From Terriglobales bacterium (GTDB lineage: Bacteria; Acidobacteriota; Terriglobia; Terriglobales; Acidobacteriaceae): DNA of 64,000 nucleotides. The notes under the pieces are model-generated. The model was given only the letters and a program-made list of their open reading frames with translations, did no database searches and was not told where the DNA came from. The stretch's first letter is position 1; each line of letters begins with the position of its first letter. The position numbers were made by a program, and so were the translations under genes. Location of the stretch: positions 396,947-460,946 of the forward strand of contig DATMXP010000007.1 of the NCBI GenBank assembly GCA_035561515.1. The letters are read 5' to 3'. Positions 34,667 to 42,955 of this stretch are shown in pieces.

Positions 34667-35728
34667 ATGGCAACTGCACGCGCGGACCAATTGTCCGAGC
34701 AACCGCTTCCTTCTCAACCGCCCGATCCATCACAGCTACTTATGCAACTCGGCAGCGGATTCATGGCTGCTGCCGCACTCTATCCTGTAACCAAGCTTGG
34801 CGTCGCCGAACTGCTCGCCGAAGGGCCCAAGCCCATCAGCAAGATCGCCCAGGACACCGGCGCCAATGAAGACGGTCTCTACCGCGTCATGCGGGCACTT
34901 TCCAGCATCGGAGTTTTTGCCGAGATCTCGCCGCGTACCTTCGGCCTTACTCCTGCCGCCAGCCTCTTGCGCGCGGACGTCGCCGGCAACATGCGTGACC
35001 TCATCCTCTGGATGACGAATCACTTCCACCTCAACTCCTGGGGCGGAATGATGCACTCCGTGCTCACCGGTCAACCCGCCGTCGAAAAGCTTTACGGAAA
35101 GCACTGCTTTGATATCTTCCGTGACTTTCCTGAAGTCGACGTCGAGTTCAACAACGCCATGACCAACATCAGTGCGATGACGATCCCCGCCATCCTTGAG
35201 GGTTACGACTTTTCAGGCATTGGCACTCTGGTCGATATCGCCGGTGGACACGGCCTGCTCATCAGCCAGATCCTGAAACACAATCCCGACATGAAGGGCA
35301 TTCTCTTCGACGTCCCTCATGTCATCGAAGGCGCGAAGTCGCGCATAGCGCGTCTCGGACTCGAATCACGCCTGCAGACTGCCACCGGCGACTTCTTCCA
35401 ATCGATTCCCGTCGGCGGCGACGCTTACATGATGCAGCACATCATCCACGACTGGGACGATGCAAAGGCTCATACGATCCTGAAAAACATCCGCAAAGCG
35501 CTCGAAGGACGCAAGAACGGAAAGCTTCTCATCTTCGACGCTTTGATCAGCGACGGCAACGGTTCCGATTTCTCCAAGTGGATGGATCTCGAAATGATGC
35601 TCATGCCCGGCGGACGCGAGCGCACCGAGAACGAATTCCGCTCGCTGCTCGAAGGAGCCGGATTCAAGCTGAACCGCATCATCCCAATTCCGTCCATGGT
35701 CAGCATCCTGGAAGCAGTGCCCGTCTAG
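34667..35728 (+). CDS. SAM-dependent O-methyltransferase (acetylserotonin/plant-type family 2)
   Basis: 353 aa from ATG 34667. The N-terminal dimerisation winged-helix domain (LLMQLGSGFMAAAALYPVTKLGVAELL, here truncated by citation limits in its middle) has DTGANEDGLYRVMRALSSIG; the SAM domain shows TLVDIAGGHGLLISQIL, the GDFF loop, QHIIHDWDDAKAHTILK (containing the catalytic-type His) and PGGRERTENEFRSLLEGAGF. Such enzymes methylate hydroxyl groups on secondary metabolites. No biosynthetic cluster is nearby. A strong terminator follows, so it is probably a single-gene unit. Confidence 0.88.
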   Translation: MATARADQLSEQPLPSQPPDPSQLLMQLGSGFMAAAALYPVTKLGVAELLAEGPKPISKIAQDTGANEDGLYRVMRALSSIGVFAEISPRTFGLTPAASLLRADVAGNMRDLILWMTNHFHLNSWGGMMHSVLTGQPAVEKLYGKHCFDIFRDFPEVDVEFNNAMTNISAMTIPAILEGYDFSGIGTLVDIAGGHGLLISQILKHNPDMKGILFDVPHVIEGAKSRIARLGLESRLQTATGDFFQSIPVGGDAYMMQHIIHDWDDAKAHTILKNIRKALEGRKNGKLLIFDALISDGNGSDFSKWMDLEMMLMPGGRERTENEFRSLLEGAGFKLNRIIPIPSMVSILEAVPV

Positions 35729-35742
35729 TTCCACTAAACAAG

Positions 35743-35772
35743 AAGGCCATCCACCCGGATGGCCTTTTTCTT
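35743..35772 (+). terminator. Rho-independent terminator after the O-methyltransferase
   Basis: AAGGCCATCC (35743-35752) pairs perfectly with GGATGGCCTT (35757-35766) across a 4-nt loop, followed by TTTTTC. Confidence 0.93.
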
Positions 35773-35844
35773 TGTCATCTTTGATGACTCTCGTTACTTT
35801 CCCTCGCCCTGCTTCAGGCCCATACTCCTGCCATGCGGAGACTG

Positions 35845-36423
35845 TTACTGCCCGTTCCTCACGAGCCCAAGGAAATAAGCATGAACCCGGCTATCTTCGG
35901 AGAGTTCGGGATGAAAGGTGGCTGCCATCGTCCGGCCCTGTCGAACGAGTACGGCATCTTCGCCGTGTCGAGCGAGGACTTCCACACCTGCTCCGTATCG
36001 TTCGATTTTGGGAGCTCGGATAAAGACCATTTCTAGCGGTCCCTTCCCCTGCTCCAGTTCAGGCGCCGCCGGCGCGGGCTCGATGAAGCTATCGATCTGC
36101 CGCCCGTAGGCATTCCGCCGCACCGTGATGTCCATAGCCCCCAGGCCTTCCTGCTTCGGGTTCTCAACTTCTTTAGCCAGCATGATGCACCCGGCGCACG
36201 TACCAAACGTCGGCTTCGATGTAACGAACTCTTTTAACTTCCGCAGAAACTCTTCGCCTAACAATTTCAGAAACGTCGTAGACTCACCGCCCGGAATCAC
36301 CAATCCCTCAACTTCATCCAGTTGCTCGGCCTTGCGCACCAATACCACCTCGGCCCCAAGCTCCTCGAGCCTGCGCCGATGCGCGTCGAAATCTCCCTGC
36401 AGTGCTAGAACACCAATCTTCAT
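35845..36423 (-). CDS. pdxT: Pyridoxal 5'-phosphate synthase glutaminase subunit PdxT
   Basis: 192 aa. MKIGVLALQGDFDAHRRRL at the start, the oxyanion strand GLVIPGGESTTF, the nucleophile GTCAGCIMLA (Cys76) and the catalytic His/Glu in ATFHPELSED define the class I glutaminase PdxT. It supplies ammonia to PdxS for PLP synthesis. PdxS is not next to it, which is less usual; it may lie outside the window. The enzyme uses glutamine, linking it loosely to the nitrogen genes nearby. Confidence 0.93.
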   Translation of the reverse strand: MKIGVLALQGDFDAHRRRLEELGAEVVLVRKAEQLDEVEGLVIPGGESTTFLKLLGEEFLRKLKEFVTSKPTFGTCAGCIMLAKEVENPKQEGLGAMDITVRRNAYGRQIDSFIEPAPAAPELEQGKGPLEMVFIRAPKIERYGAGVEVLARHGEDAVLVRQGRTMAATFHPELSEDSRVHAYFLGLVRNGQ

Positions 36424-36517
36424 AGGTCTTTATAAGAGATTAGCAGAACGCCTCATACATCTCATGACCATCAGCTTTGTTACTATTTCCTGCGCAAGTT
36501 AGAACGAGGTTCTCATC

Positions 36518-37468
36518 ATGCTTAAATTCCGTAATGCAGTCCTCGTGTTTCTATGCGCCCTCTTGATCTCATCCGCCTGGGCTCAAGTTTCCGCCCCAAC
36601 TCAGCAGCCGACCTCTGTCTCCGAATGGACCGATCTCGCCTATAGCTCCTTCGAAACCATCCCGAACATCACCTATCGTCGCGCTAATAACACGGACCTC
36701 AAACTCGATCTCTATCTGCCTCATGAGCGCACTCAGCCCGTTCCACTCCTGATTCTCATTCACGGTGGAGGCTGGGTTGCCGGAAACAGGGAAAGCATCG
36801 TTCTTCAGACCCTGCCATACCTCCAGATGGGTTTCGCGGTAGCTAACGTCCAGTATCGACTTGCCTCGAACACGCCGGCGCCAGCCGCGGTAGAGGATTG
36901 CCGTTGCGCCCTGAGTTGGCTCTTCCACAACGCAGCTCGTTACAACTTCGACGTAAACCGTATCGTTACAACAGGCGGTTCTGCCGGCGGACACCTTGCC
37001 CTCACCACCGGCCTTCTCAACGCCGAAGCCGGCTTCGACCGCGGTTGCACTCCGCCTGACGACATGCGCTGGGACAAAGCCCCCACTACTCAACCCAGGG
37101 TCGCCGCCATCATCAACTGGTTTGGCATCACCGATGTCGCCGATCTCTTCTCCGGACCCAACGCGAAGGGTTACGCCATCGAATGGTTTGGGAGCATCGA
37201 TAATCGCGACCAACTCGCTCGCCGCCTCTCGCCTGCATACATCGTCAGCAAAACTTCACCGCCGGTGCTCACGATTCATGGCGACAAGGACACGCTCGTC
37301 CCCTACGCTCACGCCCAGAAGTTGCATGAAGCGCTCACCCGTGCCGGAGTACGCAATCAACTGATCACCATTCCCAATGGCGGACACGGCGGCTTTTCTC
37401 TCGACGAGATGCGCAAGACCATGACTGCCATCCGCGCGTTCCTTCGCGACAACAAGATCGTTCAATAG
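36518..37468 (+). CDS. Exported alpha/beta-hydrolase (carboxylesterase/lipase-like)
   Basis: 316 aa. A signal peptide (MLKFRNAVLVFLCALLISSAWA) is followed by an alpha/beta-hydrolase fold with the oxyanion motif LILIHGGGWVAG, the nucleophile TTGGSAGGHLAL, the acid in TIHGDKDTLVP and the His in GGHGGFSLDEM. This is the hormone-sensitive-lipase/BD-FAE-type esterase pattern, acting on short acyl esters or acetylated glycans outside the cytoplasm. ATG 36518 follows a GAGG. A terminator lies just downstream. Confidence 0.88.
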   Translation: MLKFRNAVLVFLCALLISSAWAQVSAPTQQPTSVSEWTDLAYSSFETIPNITYRRANNTDLKLDLYLPHERTQPVPLLILIHGGGWVAGNRESIVLQTLPYLQMGFAVANVQYRLASNTPAPAAVEDCRCALSWLFHNAARYNFDVNRIVTTGGSAGGHLALTTGLLNAEAGFDRGCTPPDDMRWDKAPTTQPRVAAIINWFGITDVADLFSGPNAKGYAIEWFGSIDNRDQLARRLSPAYIVSKTSPPVLTIHGDKDTLVPYAHAQKLHEALTRAGVRNQLITIPNGGHGGFSLDEMRKTMTAIRAFLRDNKIVQ

Positions 37469-37486
37469 TTTTCTACTAAGCCGCCG

Positions 37487-37513
37487 GCCCCGCTTCGTGC
37501 GGGGCTTTTTCTT
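37487..37513 (+). terminator. Rho-independent terminator after the esterase
   Basis: GCCCCGC (37487-37493) pairs with GCGGGGC (37499-37505) around TTCGT, followed by TTTTTCTT. Confidence 0.9.
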
Positions 37514-37544
37514 GCCTGGATCACATCACTCGCTCGCCGTAGTC

Positions 37545-37907
37545 TCACCCAGCCACTGCGCACAACTTCGCCGTGAGTACCTTCAGAACCTCAGGAGCAA
37601 GTTTGTCTTCCGCTTTCTCCAGCGCAAGATGCGAGTCCGCCTGGATGGTGTAATCGCTCTTGTCAGAACACACCACCACCACGGCACATCCTGACTCCCA
37701 CGCTTTGATTGCGAGCTCTTCCTTGGCGAATCGCACCAGTCCCGGACCGATCACCACCGCCTGGTAGTTCTCCTTTGTAAAGTCTCGTTCAGCTTCCAGC
37801 GCGCAGTCTGCTTCCGTAATCTGGTAACCAGCGTCAGAAAGCTTCGGGATACTTTTCGCGCCGAAGGCCTTGTCGTTGTATACGCAAAGAATATGCAAGC
37901 CTGGCAT
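37545..37907 (-). CDS. Degenerate CheY-like receiver-domain protein
   Basis: 120 aa from ATG 37907; GCGAGG lies five bases upstream, while the GTG two codons earlier would overlap it. The sequence follows a response-regulator fold: HILCVYNDKAFGAKSIPKL (beta1 and helix 1), GYQITEADCALEAERDF (beta2 and helix 2), YQAVVIGPGL (beta3), GCAVVVVCSDKSD (beta4). The phospho-accepting Asp expected at the end of beta3 is replaced by Gly, and the acidic pair is reduced to N-D. It is therefore a pseudo-receiver, or an unrelated Rossmann-like domain. No kinase is adjacent. Confidence 0.65.
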   Translation of the reverse strand: MPGLHILCVYNDKAFGAKSIPKLSDAGYQITEADCALEAERDFTKENYQAVVIGPGLVRFAKEELAIKAWESGCAVVVVCSDKSDYTIQADSHLALEKAEDKLAPEVLKVLTAKLCAVAG

Positions 37908-38092
37908 AGGCACCTCGCTTCCCTTGCAGAAGCAAAAGTCTTGTTTGCGGTCACACCGGATAACGGTCTGTCACCGTGAGCATGCCAGGCCGGGATCCGG
38001 CCCTCGTAATCTGCTCCCATCTTGCGCTCTTTTACGACGACGGTAGCCGCAATTCGTAGAATCTCATTTTTCGCTTTCCCAATTCGGAACAA

Positions 38093-38125
38093 AAGAAAAA
38101 GGCCGCCGGCAATCCACCGGCGGCC
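38093..38125 (-). terminator. Rho-independent terminator after the NmrA-like gene
   Basis: On the minus strand, a 9-bp GC stem (GGCCGCCGG/CCGGCGGCC, 38125-38117 with 38109-38101) is followed by TTTTTCTTTT. It lies 18 bp after the stop codon. Confidence 0.93.
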
Positions 38126-38143
38126 TCGCCTGACGCTGTGAAA

Positions 38144-39118
38144 TTATGCTGTCGCTTCGGTCTGCTTCAGTTCCAGCGGAATCTGCTGTTTGTGTTTTGC
38201 CAACCACTGCTCAAAGGAAAGCAGCTCCGGATTCAGCCTGCGCGAGAACTCCACGCTGCGCGGCCTGCTGAACTCCTCGTTGAAATCGTGCTTGTATTGG
38301 AACATGTTCCCCAGGTCGTCCGCCCCCGGAAACCCGAAGCTCCGGTATACATCCGGCGATACAGCGTTGTAGCGTACCGGCACTCCGAGTGCCTTGCTCA
38401 AGCCAGCCGCCATCTGCTCGCCCGTGAGATGCTCCCCGGCAATGCCCACCGTTTTACCCACAAACTCCTGGCCGCGTTTGAATATCCCATATGCGCACTT
38501 GCCGATATCTTCCGCCGCGATGCCTGGCAGCGGCGTGGAACCCATCGGCAGCGTAATCGCCTGTTTGCCATCCGGGCCCGGCTTCGGACCTAGTCCAAAG
38601 TAAATGAAGTTGTCCCAGTAAAACGAAGTCAGCAGGAAGGTCGTCGGCACTCCGGCATCAGTAAAGAAATGATCGGACCCGCCTTTCGAATCGAAATGCG
38701 GCACTTTGTAATTGCCCATGAGCGTGGGCATCCGGTTGTCCGAGAGCGGCACCAGCTTTCGCGTGTCCTCCAGCGTGGACCAAATCGCGTGCTTCACTCC
38801 CGCCGCTTTCGCCGCCTTCGCCAGGTTCTCGACCTGCGAAATCTCCTTCTCCGGAGAGAAATGCTCCCAGTAATTCGTCAGGCAGAACACGCCATGAGCG
38901 CCGCTGAATGCTCTGGTCAGGCTGTCTACGTTATCCAGATCGGCGCTGACTATCTCGGCGCCCAGTTTTGCCAGTTCCTTGGCTTTATCCGACCCCGGAT
39001 TTCTTGTTATCGCTCGCACCGCAAATTCGCCATTCTTGTCCTTCAGGATGGCCCGCACCAATCCGCCACCCTGCGCACCCGTGGCGCCGGTTACAGCAAT
39101 AGTCTTTTTATCTGACAT
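38144..39118 (-). CDS. NmrA-family NAD(P)-binding protein (atypical SDR)
   Basis: 324 aa. The dinucleotide motif AVTGATGAQGGGLVRAIL is at the start; RAITRNPGSDKAKEL provides the positively charged residues that favour NADP(H). VFCLTNYWEHF and HAIWSTLEDTRKL match NmrA/HSCARG-type redox sensors, which often lack catalytic residues. It may sense redox state rather than catalyse a reaction. It is expressed alone: a terminator follows and a 470-bp intergenic region precedes. Confidence 0.88.
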   Translation of the reverse strand: MSDKKTIAVTGATGAQGGGLVRAILKDKNGEFAVRAITRNPGSDKAKELAKLGAEIVSADLDNVDSLTRAFSGAHGVFCLTNYWEHFSPEKEISQVENLAKAAKAAGVKHAIWSTLEDTRKLVPLSDNRMPTLMGNYKVPHFDSKGGSDHFFTDAGVPTTFLLTSFYWDNFIYFGLGPKPGPDGKQAITLPMGSTPLPGIAAEDIGKCAYGIFKRGQEFVGKTVGIAGEHLTGEQMAAGLSKALGVPVRYNAVSPDVYRSFGFPGADDLGNMFQYKHDFNEEFSRPRSVEFSRRLNPELLSFEQWLAKHKQQIPLELKQTEATA

Positions 39119-39588
39119 CTCAGTTCTCCTTCACAGTCTTCATAGAGGGACTGTACTCAGATTCCCGAACTGCTCGTGAAGATTCACTGTGTAGAAATCT
39201 CGCCCTGCAAATCGAAGACCTGCAGCCCGTGTCTTTCAAGCCCTTGTCACATGTCAAGTACCACCGCCGTCACAAATCTGGCCTAAACTATTCAGAACAC
39301 GCCAAATATATTTCTGGAAAAGTTGGCATGTTACCCCCGCCGAAATTGCTATTCTCTAAACAGTAGCTGGTCCTGACGGCATCTCCGTTAGCGCCAGCTT
39401 TTTGTTTTTGCGCTCGAAATGGAAGGCGGCAATGTTAATCAGAAGGTAAACACCATTTCCGCTAACCGGTTCAGCAGCAATACTTTGACTCTAAACCGTT
39501 TGAAATCTTTGGTCGGACTAGAAGTCCACATGCAAGTTCCTGATTCTATTGACTCGAAAATAGATCAGGGGGAGGGGTAGGTATTTAA
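39119..39588. other. 470-bp intergenic region between divergent NmrA-like and Cys/His genes
   Basis: Besides the extended -10 box and hairpin described separately at 39347-39410, the region contains poly-purine AGGGGGAGGGG at about 39566-39576 upstream of the 39589 start. Nothing else was recognised; the base composition is more AT-rich than the genes around it by eye. Confidence 0.4.
39347..39410 (+). ncRNA. Candidate short RNA / attenuator hairpin upstream of the Cys/His gene
   Basis: An extended -10 (TG-C-TATTCT, 39347-39355) would start RNA near 39362. The transcript begins directly with a two-part hairpin: AGCTGG (39365-39370) with CCAGCT (39394-39399), and CTGACGG (39373-39379) with CCGTTAG (39385-39391), then TTTTTGTTTTT. 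This is a terminator-like structure with no plus-strand gene upstream. It may be a very short sRNA or control read-through into the gene at 39589. Confidence 0.5.
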
Positions 39589-39915
39589 ATGGCAAAATTC
39601 CGAACTTGTGAACATATTAGGCAAACTGACAACAACCGGTGCGGCTCACCCGCGCTGCGCGGCAAACATTACTGCTACTACCACGAGCGCGTCCATAAAG
39701 GCGAAGCAATTGGCGCGGATCATACTTGCCGCATCTTCCCGCTCCTGAACAGTGAGCGTGAAATCAAGATTGCGGCCACCCAGATACTTCATCAGCTCCA
39801 CCTTCATCACATCAGTCCCGAGGAGGCCAGACTCATGCTTTACGCCGTCCGGCTCGCCAGCAACATCCTCACGCAGCCATTCGATCTCGACGGATATCTC
39901 AACTCCAGAAACTGA
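39589..39915 (+). CDS. Small Cys/His-rich protein, possible zinc-binding
   Basis: 108 aa. The N-terminus has TCEHIRQTDNNRCGSPALRG followed by KHYCYYHERVHKG, a C-H-C-C-H spacing that looks like a treble-clef or GATA-like zinc site. The rest (residues about 50-108) is helical and ends in LASNILTQPFDLDGYLN. A nucleic-acid-binding or regulatory role is possible but not shown. Start ATG 39589; the purine-rich ribosome site is rather far (about 12 nt). It stops 4 bp before the convergent ABC-F gene end. The leader contains a terminator-like hairpin. Confidence 0.7.
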   Translation: MAKFRTCEHIRQTDNNRCGSPALRGKHYCYYHERVHKGEAIGADHTCRIFPLLNSEREIKIAATQILHQLHLHHISPEEARLMLYAVRLASNILTQPFDLDGYLNSRN

Positions 39916-39919
39916 GAGG

Positions 39920-41857
39920 CTACACGCTCGCTTCGATCGTCGACGAGACCTCTTCCCACTCTGCCATGGCCTGCTCGAGTTCCTGCTTCATTGACTCTTG
40001 CTGCGCCATCAGGCGTTTGGTCTCGTCGGCGCTTACGAACGTCAGGAGCGCGGTTTCGCATTCGGCGATTCCCTGCTCCAGCCTGGAGATGTCGTCTTCC
40101 AGTTCCTGCGCCCGGTCCTGCATCTGCTTGAGCTTGATCGGATTGATCCGCTTGGGAGGTGTGGGTGCCCCATCCTTTAGGCCCTCTGTTGGCCGTAAGG
40201 GTGGGGTGCGGGAATCCAATTCCGTTAGAAGGTCTCTTGGTGGTGGGCTGTCCACATTTTGTTTCCGCCACATGAAGTCTTCGTACTCGCCCGGGAATAC
40301 GTCCACCCGGCCGTCGATGACTTCGAAAACTTTCGTCGCCAGGTTATCGATGAAGTATCGATCGTGCGACACAAAGATCACCGTGCCCGTGAACTCCTTC
40401 AGCGCGTTCAACAGCACGTCTTTCGCTCGGAGGTCCAGGTGATTCGTAGGCTCGTCCAGCAGCAGGAAGTTCGAGGGGTGCAGCAGCATTCGCGCCAGCG
40501 CATAGCGGTTGCGCTCGCCGCCCGACAGCACTCCGATCGGCTTGAACACGTCGTCGCCGCTGAACAGGAAACATCCGAGCAGGTTGCGCAGCTCGGTCGT
40601 GCTCGCCAGCGGCGCAACCGTTTCCAGGTCTTCGAGCACGCGACTGGAAGTATTGAGTTCCTTGTACTGGTCCTGCGCGAAGTAGTCGGGCTCCACGTTG
40701 TGCCCAAGTTGCAGTGTTCCGCTCGTTGGCCGCTCAACGCCCGACAACAGCTTGATCAGCGTGGATTTTCCGGCGCCGTTCACACCCACAAGTGCGATGC
40801 GGTCTCCGCGCTCGATCGTAAAGTTCACACCGCTGAAGACGTGCTTTTCTCCATAGCTCTTCGCGACATCTTCGAACTGCGCCACCAGTCTTCCACTCGG
40901 CTGCGGCTGCGGAAACTTGAAGTGGATCGCCTCTTCTTCGTTCGGGATTTCGATCCGCTCGATCTTCTCGAGTTCCTTGATTCGGCTCTGAACTTGCTTC
41001 GCTTTCGAAGCCTTGTAGCGGAAGCGATTGATGAACGATTCGAGATGCTCGATGTGCTCGCGCTGGTTCTTGTACGCCGCGAGCAATTGGTCGCGCCGTT
41101 CTGTCTTCTGCTTCAGGAACTGATCGTAGTTGCCCGGATAGAAATGAACGCCCTTGTTCCATATCTCGACGATCTTCTTCACCGTGACATCGAGGAAATA
41201 GCGGTCGTGCGAGATCAGGACGTACGCGCCCGGATACTCGGTAAGATATCCTTCCAGCCAGTTGCGCGACTCCAGATCCAGGTGGTTCGTCGGTTCGTCC
41301 AGCAGCAGCAGGTTCGGCTTCTGAAGCAGCAGTTTCGCCAATGCGATGCGCATCTGCCAGCCGCCGCTGAACTCCTCTGTCCGTCTAGCCCAGTCTTCTT
41401 TGCGGAAGCCAAGGCCTTGCAGGACCGCTCCGACCTGCGACTCGATCGCGTACCCATCGCGTGCCTGAAATTGGTTCTCCAGTTGATGGAACCGCTCCGC
41501 AACCTGCGTGTAGTCGTCGCTCTCATGGTCCAACTCCGACATTCGATGCGTGAGCGCTTCCATCTCTTCTTCCATCGCCTTCACGTCGTCGAACACGGAC
41601 ATGCACTCGGCGAACACCGAACGACCGGAAAGCGTCAGCCCATCTTGCGGAAGATATCCTGCGGAAGTTCCCTTCGTGATCGCCATCGAGCCGTAGTCGA
41701 GCGACTCGATTCCAGCCAGCACCTTCAGCAAAGTGGATTTGCCGGTACCATTCGCGCCGACCAACCCCACGCGGTCGCGCGACGTGATCAGCCAGTCCAG
41801 GCCGTCAAACAGCAATTTGGGGCCGAACCGCTTGCCGGCCGCGGAAAGTTGGATCAT
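39920..41857 (-). CDS. ABC-F family ATPase (ribosome-associated translation factor type)
   Basis: 645 aa with two nucleotide-binding domains on one chain and no membrane segment. Walker A motifs are GLVGANGTGKSTLL and ALVGVNGAGKSTLI; signatures are FSGGWQMRIAL and LSGGERNRYAL; Walker B segments are LLLLDEPTNHLDL and FLLLDEPTNHLDL. The inter-domain P-site tRNA-interaction linker (HIEHLESFINRFRYKASKAKQ) and a C-terminal coiled coil (MQDRAQELEDDISRLEQGI) match the Uup/YdiF-like groups, which act on stalled ribosomes. The segment between the second NBD and the coiled coil is encoded by an inverted repeat at 40165-40209. Confidence 0.92.
   Translation of the reverse strand: MIQLSAAGKRFGPKLLFDGLDWLITSRDRVGLVGANGTGKSTLLKVLAGIESLDYGSMAITKGTSAGYLPQDGLTLSGRSVFAECMSVFDDVKAMEEEMEALTHRMSELDHESDDYTQVAERFHQLENQFQARDGYAIESQVGAVLQGLGFRKEDWARRTEEFSGGWQMRIALAKLLLQKPNLLLLDEPTNHLDLESRNWLEGYLTEYPGAYVLISHDRYFLDVTVKKIVEIWNKGVHFYPGNYDQFLKQKTERRDQLLAAYKNQREHIEHLESFINRFRYKASKAKQVQSRIKELEKIERIEIPNEEEAIHFKFPQPQPSGRLVAQFEDVAKSYGEKHVFSGVNFTIERGDRIALVGVNGAGKSTLIKLLSGVERPTSGTLQLGHNVEPDYFAQDQYKELNTSSRVLEDLETVAPLASTTELRNLLGCFLFSGDDVFKPIGVLSGGERNRYALARMLLHPSNFLLLDEPTNHLDLRAKDVLLNALKEFTGTVIFVSHDRYFIDNLATKVFEVIDGRVDVFPGEYEDFMWRKQNVDSPPPRDLLTELDSRTPPLRPTEGLKDGAPTPPKRINPIKLKQMQDRAQELEDDISRLEQGIAECETALLTFVSADETKRLMAQQESMKQELEQAMAEWEEVSSTIEASV
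40165..40209. repeat. REP-like inverted repeat inside the ABC-F coding sequence
   Basis: GTGCCCCATCCTTTAGGCC (40165-40183) and GGCCGTAAGGGTGGGGTGC (40191-40209) form a 19-bp imperfect stem with two mismatches and G-T wobbles around a 7-nt loop. It encodes the Pro/Arg-rich linker PPLRPTEGLKDGAPTPPKR, which looks foreign to the flanking conserved domains. The form resembles a REP-type palindrome captured in frame. Confidence 0.55.
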
Positions 41858-41868
41858 GCACTCCTATT

Positions 41869-42906
41869 TTACGCGGCCTTGCGGGTCCATTCCCTCACCA
41901 TCTCCTGGCGTAGCTTTGCCCTCCTCCATCCAAGCGCCAACGCAGTCGCTCCAATTGCTCCGCCGATCAACCAGTCGCGGTTCATGTCCACCCACAACTG
42001 CAGACTCCACTTCGCCGACCGCTGTCCAAACGTCCCATGCCAGCCGTGATCCTGCTTGTCATCCAATGGTTCCCAGACATTATTCGGACGTCCCGGATCT
42101 TCTGGCTGGTCCAGTTGTTGCGACTCGTATCCTGTCTTCCCTAGATACTTGTCCAACGCTCCCGGAATGAACTTCTGTCCAATGATCGCCTCGACCGTCG
42201 AATGGCCGACCCACACTTCGCGACGCCGGTGATGCGCGGCCCAACACACCGCCTTCGCGGCAACTTCGGGCTGGTAAATAGGCGGAACCGGTTGCGCCTT
42301 TCGTTGCAGGCGGCTCTTCACCCATCCGAACTGAGTGGTGTTCATCGCCGGAAGATGGACCGCGGTCACGTGGACATTGCTCTTGTCGTGGATGAGTTCG
42401 CAGCGCAGCGAGTCCGTGAATCCGGAGATGGCATGCTTCGCGGCGCAGTAAGCGGATTGCAGTGGAATACTTCGATATGCCAGCGCCGAACCAACCTGCA
42501 CGATCGTTCCGTGGTCGCGCGACAGCATGGTCTTGAGAGCCGCCAGCGTGCCGTAAACGTAGCCCAAATAAGTGACATTGGTGACGCGCTGGTAGTCATC
42601 CGGTGTCATCTCTTTGATCGGCGAGAACACCGACGCCATTGCGACATTCACCCAAACGTCAATCGGGCCGAACTTCTCCTCTACCTTCTTCGCGGCGTCG
42701 AACACCTGCTTCGGGTCGGCAACGTCCGTCGGTATCGCGATCGCCTTCCCACCCAACCGTTCGACTTCGCGCTTCGCGCCGGCAAGTCCCGCGCGGCCGC
42801 GCGCCACCAAGCCGATGCAAGCACCACGCTTCGCAAACTCGTGCGCCACAGCCCTTCCCACCCCGGCGGACGCACCTGTCACTACCACAACTTCCTGACC
42901 CATCAT
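41869..42906 (-). CDS. Short-chain dehydrogenase with C-terminal membrane segment
   Basis: 345 aa. The NAD(P) motif VVTGASAGVGRAVAHEFAKR, the catalytic Ser/Tyr/Lys in VGSALAYRSIPLQSAYCAAK, and an unusual VNVAMAS in place of the usual NNAG place it in the classical SDR superfamily. After the 250-residue core, an extra 90-residue region ends in a hydrophobic stretch (WLIGGAIGATALALGWRRA), probably a membrane anchor. This long form with an anchor is found in several soil bacteria. Two ATGs are adjacent; the second has better spacing to AGGAG. Substrate unknown. Convergent neighbours none; it runs toward the ABC-F gene. Confidence 0.87.
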   Translation of the reverse strand: MMGQEVVVVTGASAGVGRAVAHEFAKRGACIGLVARGRAGLAGAKREVERLGGKAIAIPTDVADPKQVFDAAKKVEEKFGPIDVWVNVAMASVFSPIKEMTPDDYQRVTNVTYLGYVYGTLAALKTMLSRDHGTIVQVGSALAYRSIPLQSAYCAAKHAISGFTDSLRCELIHDKSNVHVTAVHLPAMNTTQFGWVKSRLQRKAQPVPPIYQPEVAAKAVCWAAHHRRREVWVGHSTVEAIIGQKFIPGALDKYLGKTGYESQQLDQPEDPGRPNNVWEPLDDKQDHGWHGTFGQRSAKWSLQLWVDMNRDWLIGGAIGATALALGWRRAKLRQEMVREWTRKAA

Positions 42907-42955
42907 TGGCTCCTGCTGATTACGATGCAGGCTGCCAACGATAGGAAGTCAGCGG

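Noticed and set aside
37988..38002. Short palindrome GGCCGG-GAT-CCGGCC before the receiver-like gene
   Set aside because: It contains a 3-base loop and a common GC-rich restriction-site-like sequence; no promoter is associated.
40259..42049. Long open frame (596 codons) on the plus strand opposite the ABC-F gene
   Set aside because: It is antisense to conserved Walker and signature motifs, has unusual amino-acid use and no ribosome site; a GC-rich shadow frame.
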